From the NCBI GenBank assembly GCA_963823675.1, contig CAWGMT010000012.1:1488001-1552000 (forward strand): a DNA stretch of 64,000 nt. Direction: 5' to 3'. The notes beneath the pieces were generated by a model that made no database searches, was not told where the DNA came from, and saw only the letters and a list, made by a program, of their open reading frames with translations. This DNA comes from CAWGMT01 sp963823675 (lineage in GTDB: Bacteria; Planctomycetota; Planctomycetia; Isosphaerales; Isosphaeraceae). The position numbers and the translations under genes are program-made. Numbering within the stretch: the first letter of the stretch is position 1; each line of letters opens with the position of its first letter. Shown in pieces: positions 29,377-44,300 of this stretch.

Positions 29377-32300
29377 ATGTTCCGCACCAAGCGATCGTTG
29401 GTTGATGAGACCGGCCGCCGCGTGCCTCAGTCAGTGTCGAGTCGGCTGAGCCGTCAGCGGCGGCGGCGCGCGACACTGGAATGGCTGGAGGACCGGACGC
29501 TGCTCTCGCCCTACCAGGTGACCAGCACCTTGGATAGCAGCAACCCGCCGGCTTCGGGCACGCTCCGCTGGGCCGTGCAGCAGGCCAACGCAAACGCCGG
29601 ATCGAGTATCGAATTCGAGCTTGGGACCGGGGCATCGACCATCACGCTGTTGTCCGGGCAGCTCGAGCTCACGAAATCGGTCACGATCTTCGATGGAACC
29701 GGGCAGGGGCCGGTGACCATCAGTGGCAACAACGCCAGCCGCGTTTTTCAGATCGACTCCGGCGTCACGGCGAGCATCACGGGTGTGACCATCACTGGCG
29801 GCCAGACCGGGATCTATGATCTGGGTACCGTGAACCTGAGTGACTGCACGATAACCGGCAATAACACGGCCTCCAGCGGCGGTGGGCTGTTCGTCGGTCA
29901 GCCTGGAATTCACAGCGCCACAGCCGCCCTCACCAACTGCACGATCAGCGGTAACTCCGCCGGAAACGACGGCGGTGGAATGTACGACTATGGCACAGCG
30001 ACCTTTACCGACTGCACGATCGCCGGTAACTCCGCGACATTCGGCGGCGGCCTGGAAAACGCCGGCGTGCTGAAGCTCTACGACACCATCGTCGCCAACA
30101 ACACCAGCGATCGCTTTCCGAGTGCCGGCGACATCTACGGCTACGCCCCGGGCGTCTCGGGCTCCTACAACCTGATCGGCACTGGTGGCTCGGGCGGATT
30201 GGTCAACGGCACGAACGGCAACATCGTCGGCGTGGCCAACCCGGACCTGGGCCCCCTGGGCAACTACGGCGGGCCGACCGAGACCATCCCGCTAGTCGTC
30301 GGCAGCCAAGCCATCGGCGCCGGCAGCAGTTCGATTTCAGGAGTCACCATCCCGTCGACCGACCAGCGCGGGCTTCCGGTCGATTCGCCCCCCGACATCG
30401 GCGCTTTCCAGATCCAGCACGTCTCGCCCACCGTAACCTCGTTTGCACCCGTTACGCCCGACCCGACCACCTCGCCGGTCTCTTCCGTCGCCGTGACCCT
30501 GAGTGTTCCTGTGCTCCCATCGAGCTGGTCGAATGCTCGTGCGCTGACCCTGACGGACGACGGCGGCCCCAACCTGATCACGAGCGCGGTGTCGGTCAGC
30601 CTCGACCCGGGTACGACTTCGACGTATACGATCAGCGGCCTCTCCGGACTGACAGGCTCAACCGGCCTGTACACCCTGACCGTTAATGCCGCCGATCTTC
30701 AGGACAATCTGTACGCAGTCGGCCCCGGGTCGTTCTCGACGGCGTGGGTCAACGGCAGCGTTCCTACCACGCTCAACGTGCCGGCCGGCAGCGTCATGGC
30801 GCTGCCGTTTTCCCTGACCGTCAGTTCTCTGACGGGTAGCGGCACGCTCGACCTCAACGGTTTCACGTTGACGGTCGGCAGCACGAGCGACCTTTCGTTC
30901 ACGGGCGTGATCGCCGATGGATCGGCGCCCGGCGCCATCGTGAAATCGGGCACCGGCACGCTGACGCTCGTTGGCGCCAACACATACAGCGGCGGCACGA
31001 CGATCAGCGCCGGCACGCTGCAAATCGGCGCCTACGATGCGCTGGGCACCGGGCTGGTCACCGTGTCGGCCGGGGCGGTGTGCAGCCTGGGCAGCCCGAT
31101 GACCGTGAGTGAGCTCACAGGCAGCGGCACCGTCGATCTGAATGGCTACGCGCTTTCGGTGAACGTCGCCAACAACCTGTCGCCCAGTTTCAGCGGGACA
31201 ATCGCCAACGGGGCGGGGTCGGCCGCGGGCAGCGTGGTAAAGACCGGCCCCGGAACGCAAACGTTTTCCGGCGCCAATACCTACAGCGGCGGCACGACGA
31301 TCAGCGGCGGCACGCTCCAGGTCGGAAGCGGAGGTAGCTTGGGCAGTGGCGCGGTCACCGATAACGCGAGTCTCGTGTTCAACCGCAGCGACACCACCAC
31401 GGTGACCAATTCGATCAGCGGCAGCGGCACCCTGACCATGGAAGGGGGCGGCACGGTCACGCTCTCCGGCGGCAACACCTACAGCGGCGGCACGACGATC
31501 AGCTCCGGCACGCTGCAAATCGGCGCCTACGACGCCCTGGGCACCGGGCCGGTCACGCTCAACGATGACAACACCGGCACCAGCAATACGGCGCTGCTCG
31601 CCACGGTCTCGGCAAGCGACGGAGTGGGCACGCCCATCCCCAACAACATCACGGTGGCCAACTACATGGGCTCGGGCACCAGCACGCTCGGCACGACCGC
31701 GTTCAACGTTACCCCGTCAAGCTCGAGCGCCACCGTGTTCACCGGAAATGTCATTTTGGACGAGGCGGTGACCTTTCAAGGCGGTAACTCGGACCGGACG
31801 GAGTGGAACGGTGTGATCTCATCGCCCGACGGCGCCGTCAACGTCCAGGTGACCTCGGCCAGCGCCGCCGGCGCCCTGACGGTTTTCGGCGGCAGCACCA
31901 ACACCTTCGCCGGCAACATCAGCATCACCGGCAGCGGTACGATGCTACAGGCGAGCTCGACACCAGTCTCGGTCTCCGGGTTCGGAGGATCGGGCTCCGG
32001 CTGGACCGTGACGAGCAATGGCATCAGCTCGACCGCGATCACGGGAAACACGCTGACTTTGACCGACGGAAACACAAGCGAGGCTCGGAGCGCATTCTAC
32101 GACACGAGGGTGCCGACCGTAAGCAGCTTCAATGCGAGCTTCACTTACACGGCCACATCGAGCGGCTTCCCCAACAACGCGGCCGACGGGGTCGCGTTTG
32201 TGTTGCAAGGATCGGCCGCTGGAGCGAGCGCCCTGGGCGGAACTGGCGGCGAGCTGGGCGTAAGCGGTATCGGCGGTCCCGGCCTAGCGGTCACCTTTAA

Positions 32301-35300
32301 TATCTTCCAGCCAAACAAGGTGGGTACGGGCTTTTCCTCGACCACGACCGGCACACTGACGCAGGGGACGCCATACCAGTCGGTCAGCCCCGTCGTGCTC
32401 AACAACAGTGACCCCAAAAACATCAACCTCACCTATAACGCCGCCGCCGAAACAATCACCGAAACGTTGACAGATTTGGTCACAGGTGCCACCAACGTCG
32501 GCTCCCCCATCATCATCCCAAACGTCAACCTCGCCGCCCTCTTCGGCGGCAACACCGCCTACGTCGGTTTCACCGGCGCCTCGGGAGGCGCGACGGCCAC
32601 GCAAAAGATCAGCAATTTCAGTTTCCAGACCGAGCCGGGCAGCGCCCTTTCCGGCAGCGATAATGTGCAGGTGGGCGCGGGGGCAACGCTGGGATTCCAG
32701 TCCGGTTCTCTCATCATCAACGGGCTTTCCGGCAGCGACAGCGGTACCGTAGAGAGCCTGTCATCCGCCGGCGGCGTGCTGGACGTCGGTGTGGGCGGTG
32801 GCAACGGGAGCTTCAGCGGGGCAATTGGCGGCAGCTCGCCCAACCCGCTCGAGCTGGCGAAATACGGCACGGGGATCCAGACGATTTCCGGCGCCGATAC
32901 TTACACTCTCGGCACTGACATCTACGCCGGCACGCTGCAACTGGGGAGTGGCACCGCCCTCGGCAGCCCAGCCGGAGGCGTGCTTATCGACAGCGGCGGC
33001 ACCCTGGACCTGGATGGCCAGGCCATCTCCACGACGCTGTACATGGCGGGCACGGGCGCCGGCGGCAATGGGGCCCTCATCAACAGCAGCACCATAACGA
33101 CCGCAAGCGACTCGGGAGACATCGACGAGGAACCGGGCTCGGCGTTCAGCGTCGGCGGGGCCGGCAACTTGAATCTCTCGGGCTCGGTCAATGCGACGGG
33201 GGGGGCCTTTACCCTCACCATGGCGGGAACCGGAACGCTCACGCTCTCCGGCTCGACCAACAATGCGGAACTGGGGCTCGCGGTTGACAGTGGCACGGTA
33301 ATCCTGGCCAAAACCAGCAGCACCGCGGGGAATGTCCACGCGGTCGGCACCGGGCTGACGATCAACGGCGGGACGGTCAGTCTCGGCGGCACAGGCGGCG
33401 ACCAGATCTCTGACGGGGCCGGCGTCACGGTCAGCGGGGGCACGTTCGACATCAATTCGCTCAACGAGACGGTGGCAGGACTGACTCTGACCAGCGGCAA
33501 CGTCGTCGGCACCACGGGAGTGCTGACGTCGACGTTGACTTACCAGGTCCAGTCGGGGTCAATCAGCGCGATCCTGGGCGGCAGCGTGGGGTTGAACAGA
33601 CCACGAAGCGGCACCGTCACGCTCTCCGGCGCCAATATCTACAGCGGCGTCACGACGATCAGCGCCGGCACGCTCGAGATCGATGACGGCGGCAGCCTGG
33701 GCACCGGCTCGGTCGTCGATGGCGCCAGTCTGGTTTTCAACGGCAACGACACCAGCACGGTCGACAATGCGATCAGCGGAACCGGCACCGTGACCATGGC
33801 AGGCAACGGCATGGTCACGCTCTCCGGGGGCGTTAACTACACCGGCGCCACGGACGTCTCCAGCGGCACCTTGAGCGTCTCAAACGAGAGCCTCGCATCC
33901 AGCTCAGCCGTCATCGGCTCGGGCGCCTTCCTCCAGTACGCTGACAGCTCGAATGTCACCCAGTCCGGCATCACTTTCTCGGGCTCCGGCACCTTGCAGA
34001 AAACCGGCGACGGCACGCTCGATTTCGGCGGCTCCGCGCCCGTCTACTGGAAGTTTGGGACGGGCGCCAACATCGACGTCGAGGGCGGCACCCTGATCGG
34101 AGGCAATAACAACAATGATTTCTGGTCGAGCAACGAGGCCAGCCTGAATATTGCCACCGGCGCAAGTTTTAACGGAGTCGAAGCCGGCATTGTCGTCAAC
34201 GCTCTGAGCGGGAACGGAACCCTGACCAGTGGATGGACCATCGGCCAGGGCTCGATCACGATCGGAGTCGCCGACGGTAGCGGGAAGTTTTCGGGAGTGA
34301 TTGAAGACACGAGCACCGCGAGCGGCTACACCACGAGCCTCACCAAGGCCGGCACCGGCACCGAGATCCTCACGGGCGCCAACACGTACAGCCGCGGCAC
34401 GACGATCAACGGCGGCACGCTGCAAGTCGGGAACGGCGGCACGACGGGCAGTCTGGGCACTGGAGTCGTGGCCGACAACGCATCATTGGTCTTCGACCTC
34501 GCCGCCACGAGCGCCACGACAGTGGGGACCATCACCGGCACAGGCTCGCTGACGCAAGAAGGGAGCGGCACCGTGATCCTTACCAGTGCCGATTCCTACA
34601 GCGGCGGCACGACGATCGCGGCCGGCACCTTGGAAACGGGGAGCGCGGCTTCGCTGGGATCCGGCCCGGTCACGCTCGACGGCGGAACGCTGTCGGCCGG
34701 CTCATCGGCGCCGATCAGCGGCTTTGGCGGAAGCGGCACCGGCTGGACGGTGAACAGCTCAGGTATTGGCAGCACTCCGATCGCGAACAATGTCCTGACA
34801 CTCACAGACGGCAATGACAGCGAAGCCCGTAGCGCCTTTTACAGCACACCGGTCGTGACGGCGGCAAACTTCATCGCCAGTTTTACCTACACGCCCTCAG
34901 CAACCAATTTCAGCAACGCCGCCGACGGAGTTGCTTTTGTCTTGCAAAATGCCACGGGATCTTCGAACGAAAACCCCAATGTGGGGGGCGCCCTTGGGGC
35001 CCTGGGGAATATCGGGGGCAGTCTGGGCTACGCGGGCATCGCCGGCCCCAGCTTGGCGGTGGACTTGAACATCTACCAGCCCAACACGCCCGGCACCAGC
35101 TATTCCACCGACGGCACCATTAGTGGGTACCAGTCCACCAGTCCGGTGGTCTTGAACGACGCCAATCCGAAGAAAGTCACGCTTATCTACGATGCCGCGT
35201 CTCAGACACTGACCGAGACGATCGCCGAGCAAAACACGAGCAAAACCTTCAGCACCACTTACAGCGGCGTGAATCTGGCGAGCATTTTCGGCGGCAGCAC

Positions 35301-38300
35301 CGCGTATGTCGGCTTCACGGGCGCAACGGGCGGAGCGAACTCCACGCAGCAGATCAGCAATTTCACCTTCACAGAGCCCACGGTTGCCGGCTTTGGCGGC
35401 AATAGCGCCGGATGGACAGTAACCAACTACGGCATCAGCTCCACCGCGATCACCAACGACGTCCTCACACTCACAGACGGCAATAGCACCGAAGCCCGCA
35501 GTGCGTTCTACAATGTGCCGATGGCGACCACGGGGAACTTCACCGCCAGCTTCACCTATACGGCCGCATCGAGCGGCTTCCCCAACAACGCCGCCGACGG
35601 AGTGGCGTTCGTGCTGCAAGACTCCTCCTTCGGAGCCACGGCGCTGGGCAATATCGGCGGCGGCTTGGGCGTTGCCGGTATCAGCGGTCCCGGCGTGGCG
35701 GTCACGTTCAATATCTACGAACCCAACACGGTGGGCACGGGCTTCTCCTCGACCGTCAACGGCACTCTGTCGCAGGGGAACCCTTACGAGTTGACGAGCC
35801 CGGTCGTCTTGAACAATGCCGATCCCAAACAAATCGTCCTCACCTACAACGCCTCCGCCGAAACCATCACCGAAACGCTGACGGATACGGTTACAGGCGC
35901 CACCAACGCCGCCTCCCCCATCGTCATCTCGAACGTGAACCTGGCCTCTATCTTCGGCGGCGACCCGGCCTACGTCGGTTTCACCGGTGCCTCGGGAGGA
36001 GTGACGGCGACGCAGACAATCAGCGATTTCAGCTTCAGCCTGACGCAGCAGGCATATCTGAATAGCGTGACCGTGCCCTTGGCCGCGACTGGGTCGATCA
36101 GTGTACCTGCCGGCTCGAGCGCCAACTGGAACGGCGTGATTAGCGGACCCGGCCCCCTCACCACGACTGGCGGCGGCACGCTCATCCTTTCGGGCGCGGA
36201 TACCTACGGCGGCGGCACGACGATCAGCGGCGGCACCCTCCAACTGGGAAGCAGCACGGCGCTGGGCACCGGAATGGTCACCGTCAACGGCGGCGGCACG
36301 CTCGACATCAACGCGCAGGACGTGGGCGTGGAGGGCCTGACGCTGGACAGTGGCAGCGTGATCGGGACAGGAGTGCTGACCGCGACGTCGCCTTACCTGG
36401 TGGAATCCGGCTCGATCAGCGCGATCCTGAGTGGCGCCAACGTGGGGCTGCAAAAGACCACGAGTGGCACGGTCACGCTCTCGGGCGCGAACACATACAC
36501 CGGCGCTACGACGGTGGAGAACGGCACGTTGAGCTTCTCGAATGGGAGCATTCCCTCCAGCTCAGCCGTCGTCAGCACGGGTGCCACCCTCCAGTATGCA
36601 GACAGCTCCTATGTCACCCAGTCGGGCATCACTTTCTCGGGCAGCGGCACATTGCAGAAAACCGGCAGCGGCACGCTCACCTTCGGCGGCTCCGCGGCTG
36701 TCACCTGGGATTTGCAGGACGGCGCCTTGATCGACGTCGAGGGTGGCACGTTCGAAGACGGAAACCCGGCCGACGAGTGGAGTGGCAACCAGGCTGATCT
36801 CGAAATCAATGCCGGGGCCATCTTCAACGGCTTGGGAGCAAGCGTGGTCGTCAACGCGCTCGACGATGGGCCGGCCGGCGGCGGCACCCTGGACACAGGG
36901 CTAAGCGGCACGGGCCCCGCGACGATTACACTCGCCGCAGCCGGCGGCGCAGGGACGTTCAGCGGGAGCATCCAGGACAACCCTTCGTCCGTCGCTAACC
37001 TCGTGATCGGCGACGGCACGGAGACCCTGGACGGAAGCGTCGAATACTCCGGAACGACCACGGTCGATGCGAACGGCACGCTCCAGGTCGGCAACGGCGG
37101 CACCGCGGGGAGTCTCGGCGCGGGAGCCGTGACGGACGATGGATCACTGGTCTTCGACCTCTCCACCACCAGCACCACCCAGAACAACAGCATCACGGGG
37201 CCCGGCGGTTTGACGCAGGACGGCTCCGGGGACCTGATACTCGCAGGAAGCGACGGGATAACCGGCCCGATCACGGCGAACAATGGCAGCCTGACGCTGG
37301 AGAGCACGGCCTTGTCAGCGAGCTCGATCGACATCGCCGCGGGCGCCGCCGTCCTGATCGGCGCCGGGGCAAGTGTCACCTTGCCGGCAGGGACAAGCTT
37401 CGACGATGACGGGACATTGGCGTTCGACCTCGGCACTGCCAGCACCACCGTGAATAACAGCATCACGGGGCCCGGCGGTCTGACGCAGGACGGCTCCGGA
37501 GACCTGACGCTCGGCGAAAGCGGCGGGACGATCGGCCCGGTCACGGTGAACAGTGGCAGCCTGATGCTGGGCTGGACGACCTTCTCAGCGAGCGCGGTCA
37601 ATATCGCCGCCGGTGCCACGCTCCAGATCGGCACCGGGGGAAACGTCGTCTGGAACAGCGGGGGGAGCATCGTTGATGACGGGACACTGGAGCTCGAGCT
37701 CGGCACGAGCAGCAACACCGTCCCCAACAGCATGACGGGGCCCGGCGAATTGGTGCAGGACGGCGCCGGGGACGTGACGCTCACCGGCAGCAATATGATC
37801 GCCGGCCCGACCGCGGTGGAAAGCGGCACCCTGACGCTGGACAGCACGAATTTTTCATCGATGTCGGTCGCCATCTCCCCCGGCGCCACGCTCCAGGTCG
37901 GCAACAACGATGCTGCGGGCACACTCGGCTCGGCTGAGGTCACTGATGACGGGACCTTGACCTTCGCTCCCAGCGGCACCGTGAACGTAAGCAATGACAT
38001 CGGCGGTTCCGGGCAGCTCATCCAGGATGGCGCGGGCACCCTCACGCTCAGCGGCGCGAGCACATATACCGGAGCGACGAGCGTGGAGGCCGGGACTCTG
38101 GCCGTCACCTCCAACGGAGCCGTCGGCGGAACAAGCGGGATCACGGTCTACTCGGGCGCGAGCCTCGACGTTCAGGCGAATCTCGCCGCCTCGATCCCGA
38201 TCGATGCGTCAGGCTCAGGCGCAACTGGTGAGGGTGCGCTCTTGACGAGCGTGGGGATGGGAACGATCGGAGGCAACGTCACACTGAGCTCCGACGTCTC

Positions 38301-41300
38301 GGTGGGCGGAGCGGGAACGCTCGACCTCGCGGGCGATCTGGTCAGCAGTAGTTACGGGCTGACGCAAGTCGGGTCTGGGACGGTCATTCTCGGGGCAGAT
38401 AACAGCGGGTCTTTCTCCGGGACGACGACGATCGAGGACGGGGTCCTGAGCATTGGCCATGACTACAACCTGGGAATGGTGCCCCCGTCCGTCACGTCCG
38501 ACTCGCTCGTGATCGACGGCGGAACTCTGCTGGCGGCCGGCACGCTCACTCTGGCCGCCACGCGCGGGATCTGGCTGGGTGGGAACGGTACATCGGGGGA
38601 GATCGACGTGGCATCCGGCCAGACGCTGACGTATGGCGGAACGATCGCCGACAATCCGTCGTCAGGCGGCGATCAATTGACCGTGGGAAACGCCGCCGGC
38701 CAGAACACCGGGACGCTCGTCCTTTCTGGGGCCAACACTTATAGCGGCGGGACGACCGTCAACGCGAGCTTGGTCTACCAGATTGCCAGCGGCGTGACGC
38801 TCACCCTGGCGTATCCGATCGGCGGGGCCGGCAGCCTGACGTTCCAGGGGGCGGGCACGGCGGATGTCACGGCCGCAGATAGCCTGGAGACCACCGGACC
38901 GGTCGTCAACAACGCCTCGATCGTGTTCGATATCGCGTCCGACGGTCCCGTCTACGTGGCAAGCCCGTTGAGCGGCAATGGATCGGTCACGCAGGAAGGC
39001 TCGGCCACGGTTATCCTGGCCGCGAACAACACCTACAGCGGCACGACGACCGTCAATGCCAACACGACTCTCCAGGTTGGGGAGGGCGAGGATATCGGCA
39101 GCCTCGGCACGGGAAGCGTGATCGACAACGGCTCACTCGTTTATGATACGATGGGCACTCAAACGCTGGAGAACGTCTCGGGCACCGGTGGACTTGCGCT
39201 CTCGATGGGCTCGTTGACCTTGACCGACCCGACCACGTACACGGGCGCGACCACGGTCAATGGCGGGACCCTGACGATCGACAGCAACCTCGCCTCGAGC
39301 GCGATCACCGTCAATTCGGGCGGCACCGTCGCGGGGACCGGGACCGTCAAGGACCTGACCAATGCCGGCGGCACCGTCGTGACGTCGGGACTTCACTTCG
39401 TCACCGCGACGACCCTCTCGCTGGCCACCAGTGGGAACGTGTACGCCAACGAGCCGCTGACGTTCGACGTCTCCGTGGTGCCGTTTGCGAATGTGGCCGG
39501 CGCGGCCGCGGGCACGGTCGAGCTGATGGAAGAAGGCCAGTCGACCCCTCTGGCGACCGGCGCGCTCGACTCGTCCGGCAATGCCACCCTCAACGTCTCG
39601 CTTCCCCAGGGAATGCCCATACTTACAGCCGTTTATGTTCCCACGGGGAACTTCGTCGCCAGCACCAGCACGGCCCTACCCTTGACGATCAGCTTGCAGC
39701 GGCCGATTGGCACGCTGACTTCGTCCGAACCCGCGGACGTCTACGGTGAATCGTTGACGCTCACGGCCACGGTGAGCTCGGCCGGCGATCAGTCGTTGAC
39801 GCCGACTGGGAGCGTCACGTTCTACGACGGCGGCACGTCGCTCGGCGAGGTTACGCTCTCGAGCGGGACCACGACTATTACGCTCAGCACGCTCCCCTTG
39901 GGGACCGATAGCCTGTCGTTCGACTACTCGGGCGACAGCAACTTCGCCGCGATCGTTGACCTGGCAAGCCTGACGCAGACCGTGAGCCAGGATACGACGA
40001 CTTCCACGCTCACTGCGTCGCCAGGCTCGACAACCTATGGCCAGAACGTGTCTCTCACCGCGACCGTGAGCGCGAATGCTCCGGGGTCAGGCACACCGAC
40101 GGGCACCGTCTCGTTCTCCGACGGCACAACCGTGATCCATACGGCCCCTCTCGTCGGCGGGACGGCCTCGTTCACTGATCCGAGCCTGTCCGCCGCGACC
40201 CACTCGCTCTCGGTCCTGTACTCCGGCGATTCCGATTTCAACCCCAGCTCATCGCGAAGCAATCCCCAATCCGTCAATGTGGCCGCTGATTCGACCATCA
40301 CGACTCTGGCAGCGTCCGCGAATCCGTCCGTCTTCGGCCAGGCCGTGACCTTGACGGCCACGGTGGCGCCCGGCGATCCCGGTCCGGGATCGGGGTATCC
40401 CACAGGCACGGTGACGTTCTCTGACGGAAGCTCCGTCCTCGAAGCGGCGAGCGTGTCCAACGGCATCGCCACCTTCAGCGTGAGCGCCCTCTCGGTCGGC
40501 CCGCATTCCTTCTCAGCCAGCTTCGCCCCCGGCTCGACCGACCCAGATTTCCTGGCGAGCACGTCGACGACGCTCGGTCAGACGGTGAGCCAGGACTGCA
40601 CGGTCGTAACGCTCTCCGAGCCGCCGACGGTCACGAACCCGTCCGTATTCGGCCAGCCGGTCACGATCAACGCGACAGTCACGGCGGCTTACCCGGGCTC
40701 GGGAACGCCCACCGGCTCCGTCGTCTTCCAGGACGGAGCGACCGTCCTGGCGACGGTGAGCGTGTCGTCCAGCGGCACCGCCAGTTTCACCACGTCCGAT
40801 CTCGTGGTCGGAAAGCACACGATCACGGTATCTTACCAGGGAGACGACAATTTCCTGGCGAGCACCGCCACGATCAACCAGACAGTGAACACAGCGGGAT
40901 CGAACCCGTTTTCCTTCGATTTCGCGACGATCAGCGGGGCGCCGGCGACCCTATCGTACGACCCGGCGAGCGGCAATCTGGAGGTCACAAGCGCGGGCGT
41001 GGTGGTGGCAAGCCAGCCGCTCTCCGGAACGACCGCAATCACAATCGCCGGCGAGGGCATTGACAGCCTCACCATCGATTTCACCAATCCGTTCGCGCAG
41101 CTCGTCACCTTCGGGGGAAGCGGCGCGGGCAACACCTTGACGCTGACAGGCGGCGACGTCTCTGCCGATTTTACACCGACGGCCGGCCAGGCGAACGCCG
41201 GCATCATGCACGTCGGCGATTCGACGGTCAGCACGATCCTGCTCCAGGACGTCTCGTCATTGTCGGTCACGAACCTGTCTTCATTCCAGTTCACCACTCC

Positions 41301-44300
41301 CGGCGGTGCCGACAACGTGACGATCGGCACCACGTCCGCCGGAGCGAGCGAGATCTCGGGCACGTCCGCCGGCACGGCATTCGCGCCGGTGAGCTTCAGC
41401 AACGTGGCCGGCGTGACGGTCGATACGGGGTCCAACGACGCGGGGACGTATGACGATACGGTCATCATCCAGAGTGGCGGCCTCTCGGCCACCGGCCTGC
41501 AATCGTTCGCCGTCGACTCGACAGGCCCCGGGAACAACATGCTCCTGGACTACAATGACTCATACGACCTGCCGGTCAGCGGCGGGACGTTCTCGTTCAC
41601 GGGCGGGAGCGGCAACAACACGCTCGTCGGGCCCAGTCCCACGGTCGCCGGGACCACGACCGTCACGCTGGTCAATGTGGCGAAGAACATCCCCGTCCCC
41701 GTGATTGTCATCCCCGGATTTGGCGCGTCGTTCGCGACGCCTCCCTATACCACCGACTGGTTCACGCAGATTGGGCTTCCCCCGTCCGAAATGGAGATTG
41801 ACCCGATCGAGAACTCGTACGCCGACCTGGTGCAGAGCCTGGGGAACACCGGCTACGTGCAGGGCCAGACGCTCTTCGACGCGCCCTGGGACTGGCGGCT
41901 GCCGATCGCGCCCGTGGACGGGACGATCGACGGGATGCTGAGCAACCTCACGGCCTCGGAGTTGACGGGGGGCACGTATCACTACGCTGTCGACTATCTG
42001 GGAACCGCCCTGGTCCAGGCCGCGACGGCCTGGGCGCAGCAGTTCGACGGCCGCTCGCTGCCCGCCGTCAACGTGATCACGCACAGCACCGGCAGCGTGC
42101 TCGCCCGGGCGTATGTCCAGAGCCCGTCGTACGGCCAGACCCTGCCGTCGGGCATCACCCTGCCCGAGATCAACGACGCGGTGATGATCGCCCCGGCGAA
42201 CCAGGGTGATCCGCAGACGTGGAACCTTCTCAACAATGATTACAGCGAGAGCACGTTTTTCCAGGGAGTGTCGCTCTTCATCGGCGCTTCGTATGCCAAC
42301 GTGGTCGCCGGCGGGACGATCGAGAGCCCCAACGGCAACATCACGCTCTCCAGCATCATGGTCAACGGAGCGCCCAGCATCCAGCAGTTCCTGTTGCTCT
42401 ACATGCCGTCGCTCGAGAACTTGCTCCCCACCTATCCATTCCTCGACACCGGCAGCGGCACGCTCACGGTCGGGACGTCCAGCCTCTTCAACACGCTGCT
42501 CTTCGACCTGAATGACGGCTACGGGCTCGACCCGGCCGATCTTCCCCCCGGGATCAGCCCGAGCATCATCCCCGCGAATCCCGATCCCAATACCTTCCTG
42601 GAGGATCCGTCCCACGAGATCCTGGGCAAGCTCGATGTCATCTATTCGAGCACCGAGAGCACCCCCTCCGAGGACGTGCAGGAGCCGGCGGGCACCGGCA
42701 GCATCGTCCCGCTCGGCAGCATCTTCAGCGAGACGCCGACGCAGACCTGGTACATGCAAGTCAACGGCACCGCCAACGGAGATGGCACACTCACCGACAC
42801 CTCGACAATCGGGCAGTTTCAGAATTCCCCCTTGCTGAACAGCAAGGTCTTTCTCCAGCAGATCTTGCCCGCCACGCCCGGCGGATCGGTCGTCCACGCC
42901 ATGATCCCGTCCAATGCGACCGCGGAGGCGGAGGTACTCGGCGACCTCGGCCAGGCCAACGGCACGGCGCTCATCTCGCAGGGGCTCTCGACGTTCGAGC
43001 CCGGCTACGTGCTGGAAAACGTCCTCTCGCTCCTGCCGAACAAGGTGCTCAGTTACGACGGGATCACCTTCGACGCAAGCAACCTCTCGGTCGCCTACCA
43101 GACGACCGGCAATATCTTCACCCTCACCGGTACCTCCAGCATCACCATCCCCACGCTCGGCACGATCGACATCAACCTGAGCGGCCCCGGCAACGGTCTG
43201 GTCATGACGGGAGACCAGTTCACGAGCTTCGGCGCGACCTTGACGACGGACGACCTGAGCGTCGGGGGACTCATGATCCAGAGCAACGGGCTCCAGCTTT
43301 CGTACCAGGCGTCCAGCGGCGACTTCGTGATCACCGGCGCGGCCGATTTCGAGCTCGACGGCCAGACGGTCGATGTCACGCTGGGCGGCAACGGCACGCA
43401 GGGACTGGTGATCCAGGACGGTCAGCTCGAAAGCCTCGACATGACCGTGAATTCCACGATCACCGCCGGGGGCGTGACTTTCACGAGCCAGGGCCTGAAT
43501 TTCACATACGACACCGCGACCAGCCAGTTCACGATGACGGGCGATGCGGCGCTGGCCCTGGGTGACAATAATGTCTCCGTCGACTTCGGCGGGGGCTCGA
43601 CGCAGGGTCTGGTCGTCACGAATGGCACGTTAAGCGAGCTCGACGCGTCGATCACCTCCAACATGTCGGTGGCCGGGGTCACGTTCGGTACAAACGGGCT
43701 TGTGCTGGAGTACAACTCCGGCAGCGGCCAGTTCAGTATCGGCGGCGAGGCCTCGGTTTCGGCCGCCGGCATCGGCGCAATGGAGGTGACGTTCGGCTAC
43801 GGCACGAATCCGGGGCTGGTGATCTCGGGCGGCGTGCTCAGCAGCCTCGATCTGTCGGTGACCACCGCATTCACCGTTTTCGGCGTGACGGTCGCGGCAA
43901 ACAACTTGCAATTCACGTACAGCGCCGCCAGCGGTTCGACGCCGGCGATTTTCGGCCTTCTGGGATCGACCACCGTCAGCACGGCCGACTCGGGCCTCAA
44001 CCTCGACGTGACGTTCGGGCAGGGCGCGACCCCCGGCCTCGTGATTTCCGGCGGAGCCCTTTCCTCGCTCGACATGACCGTCACGGGCAGCTTCGCGGTA
44101 GACTCGGTGACCTTCGCGGCCAGTAACCTGGGGCTGGAGTATATGGCGGCGACGTCGACTAGCCCGGCGCTCTGGTCCCTGGCTGGCGGCGCGACGGTCA
44201 CCACGGCCGATTCCAACACCTCGCTGGGCGTGACGTTCGGCTATGGCTCGAGCCCCGGACTGGTCATCACGGGGGGCGACCTGACCAGCCTGAACATGAC

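Noticed and set aside
34897..38144. Two minus-strand open frames of over 500 codons opposite the giant gene
   Set aside because: They mirror high-GC codon structure of the sense strand; no start signals or recognisable domains, whereas the sense strand has clear lectin and strand repeats.
41560..42897. Minus-strand open frame of 445 codons opposite the lipase-like domain
   Set aside because: Low-complexity Arg/Gly/Asp-rich shadow of a well-defined hydrolase reading.
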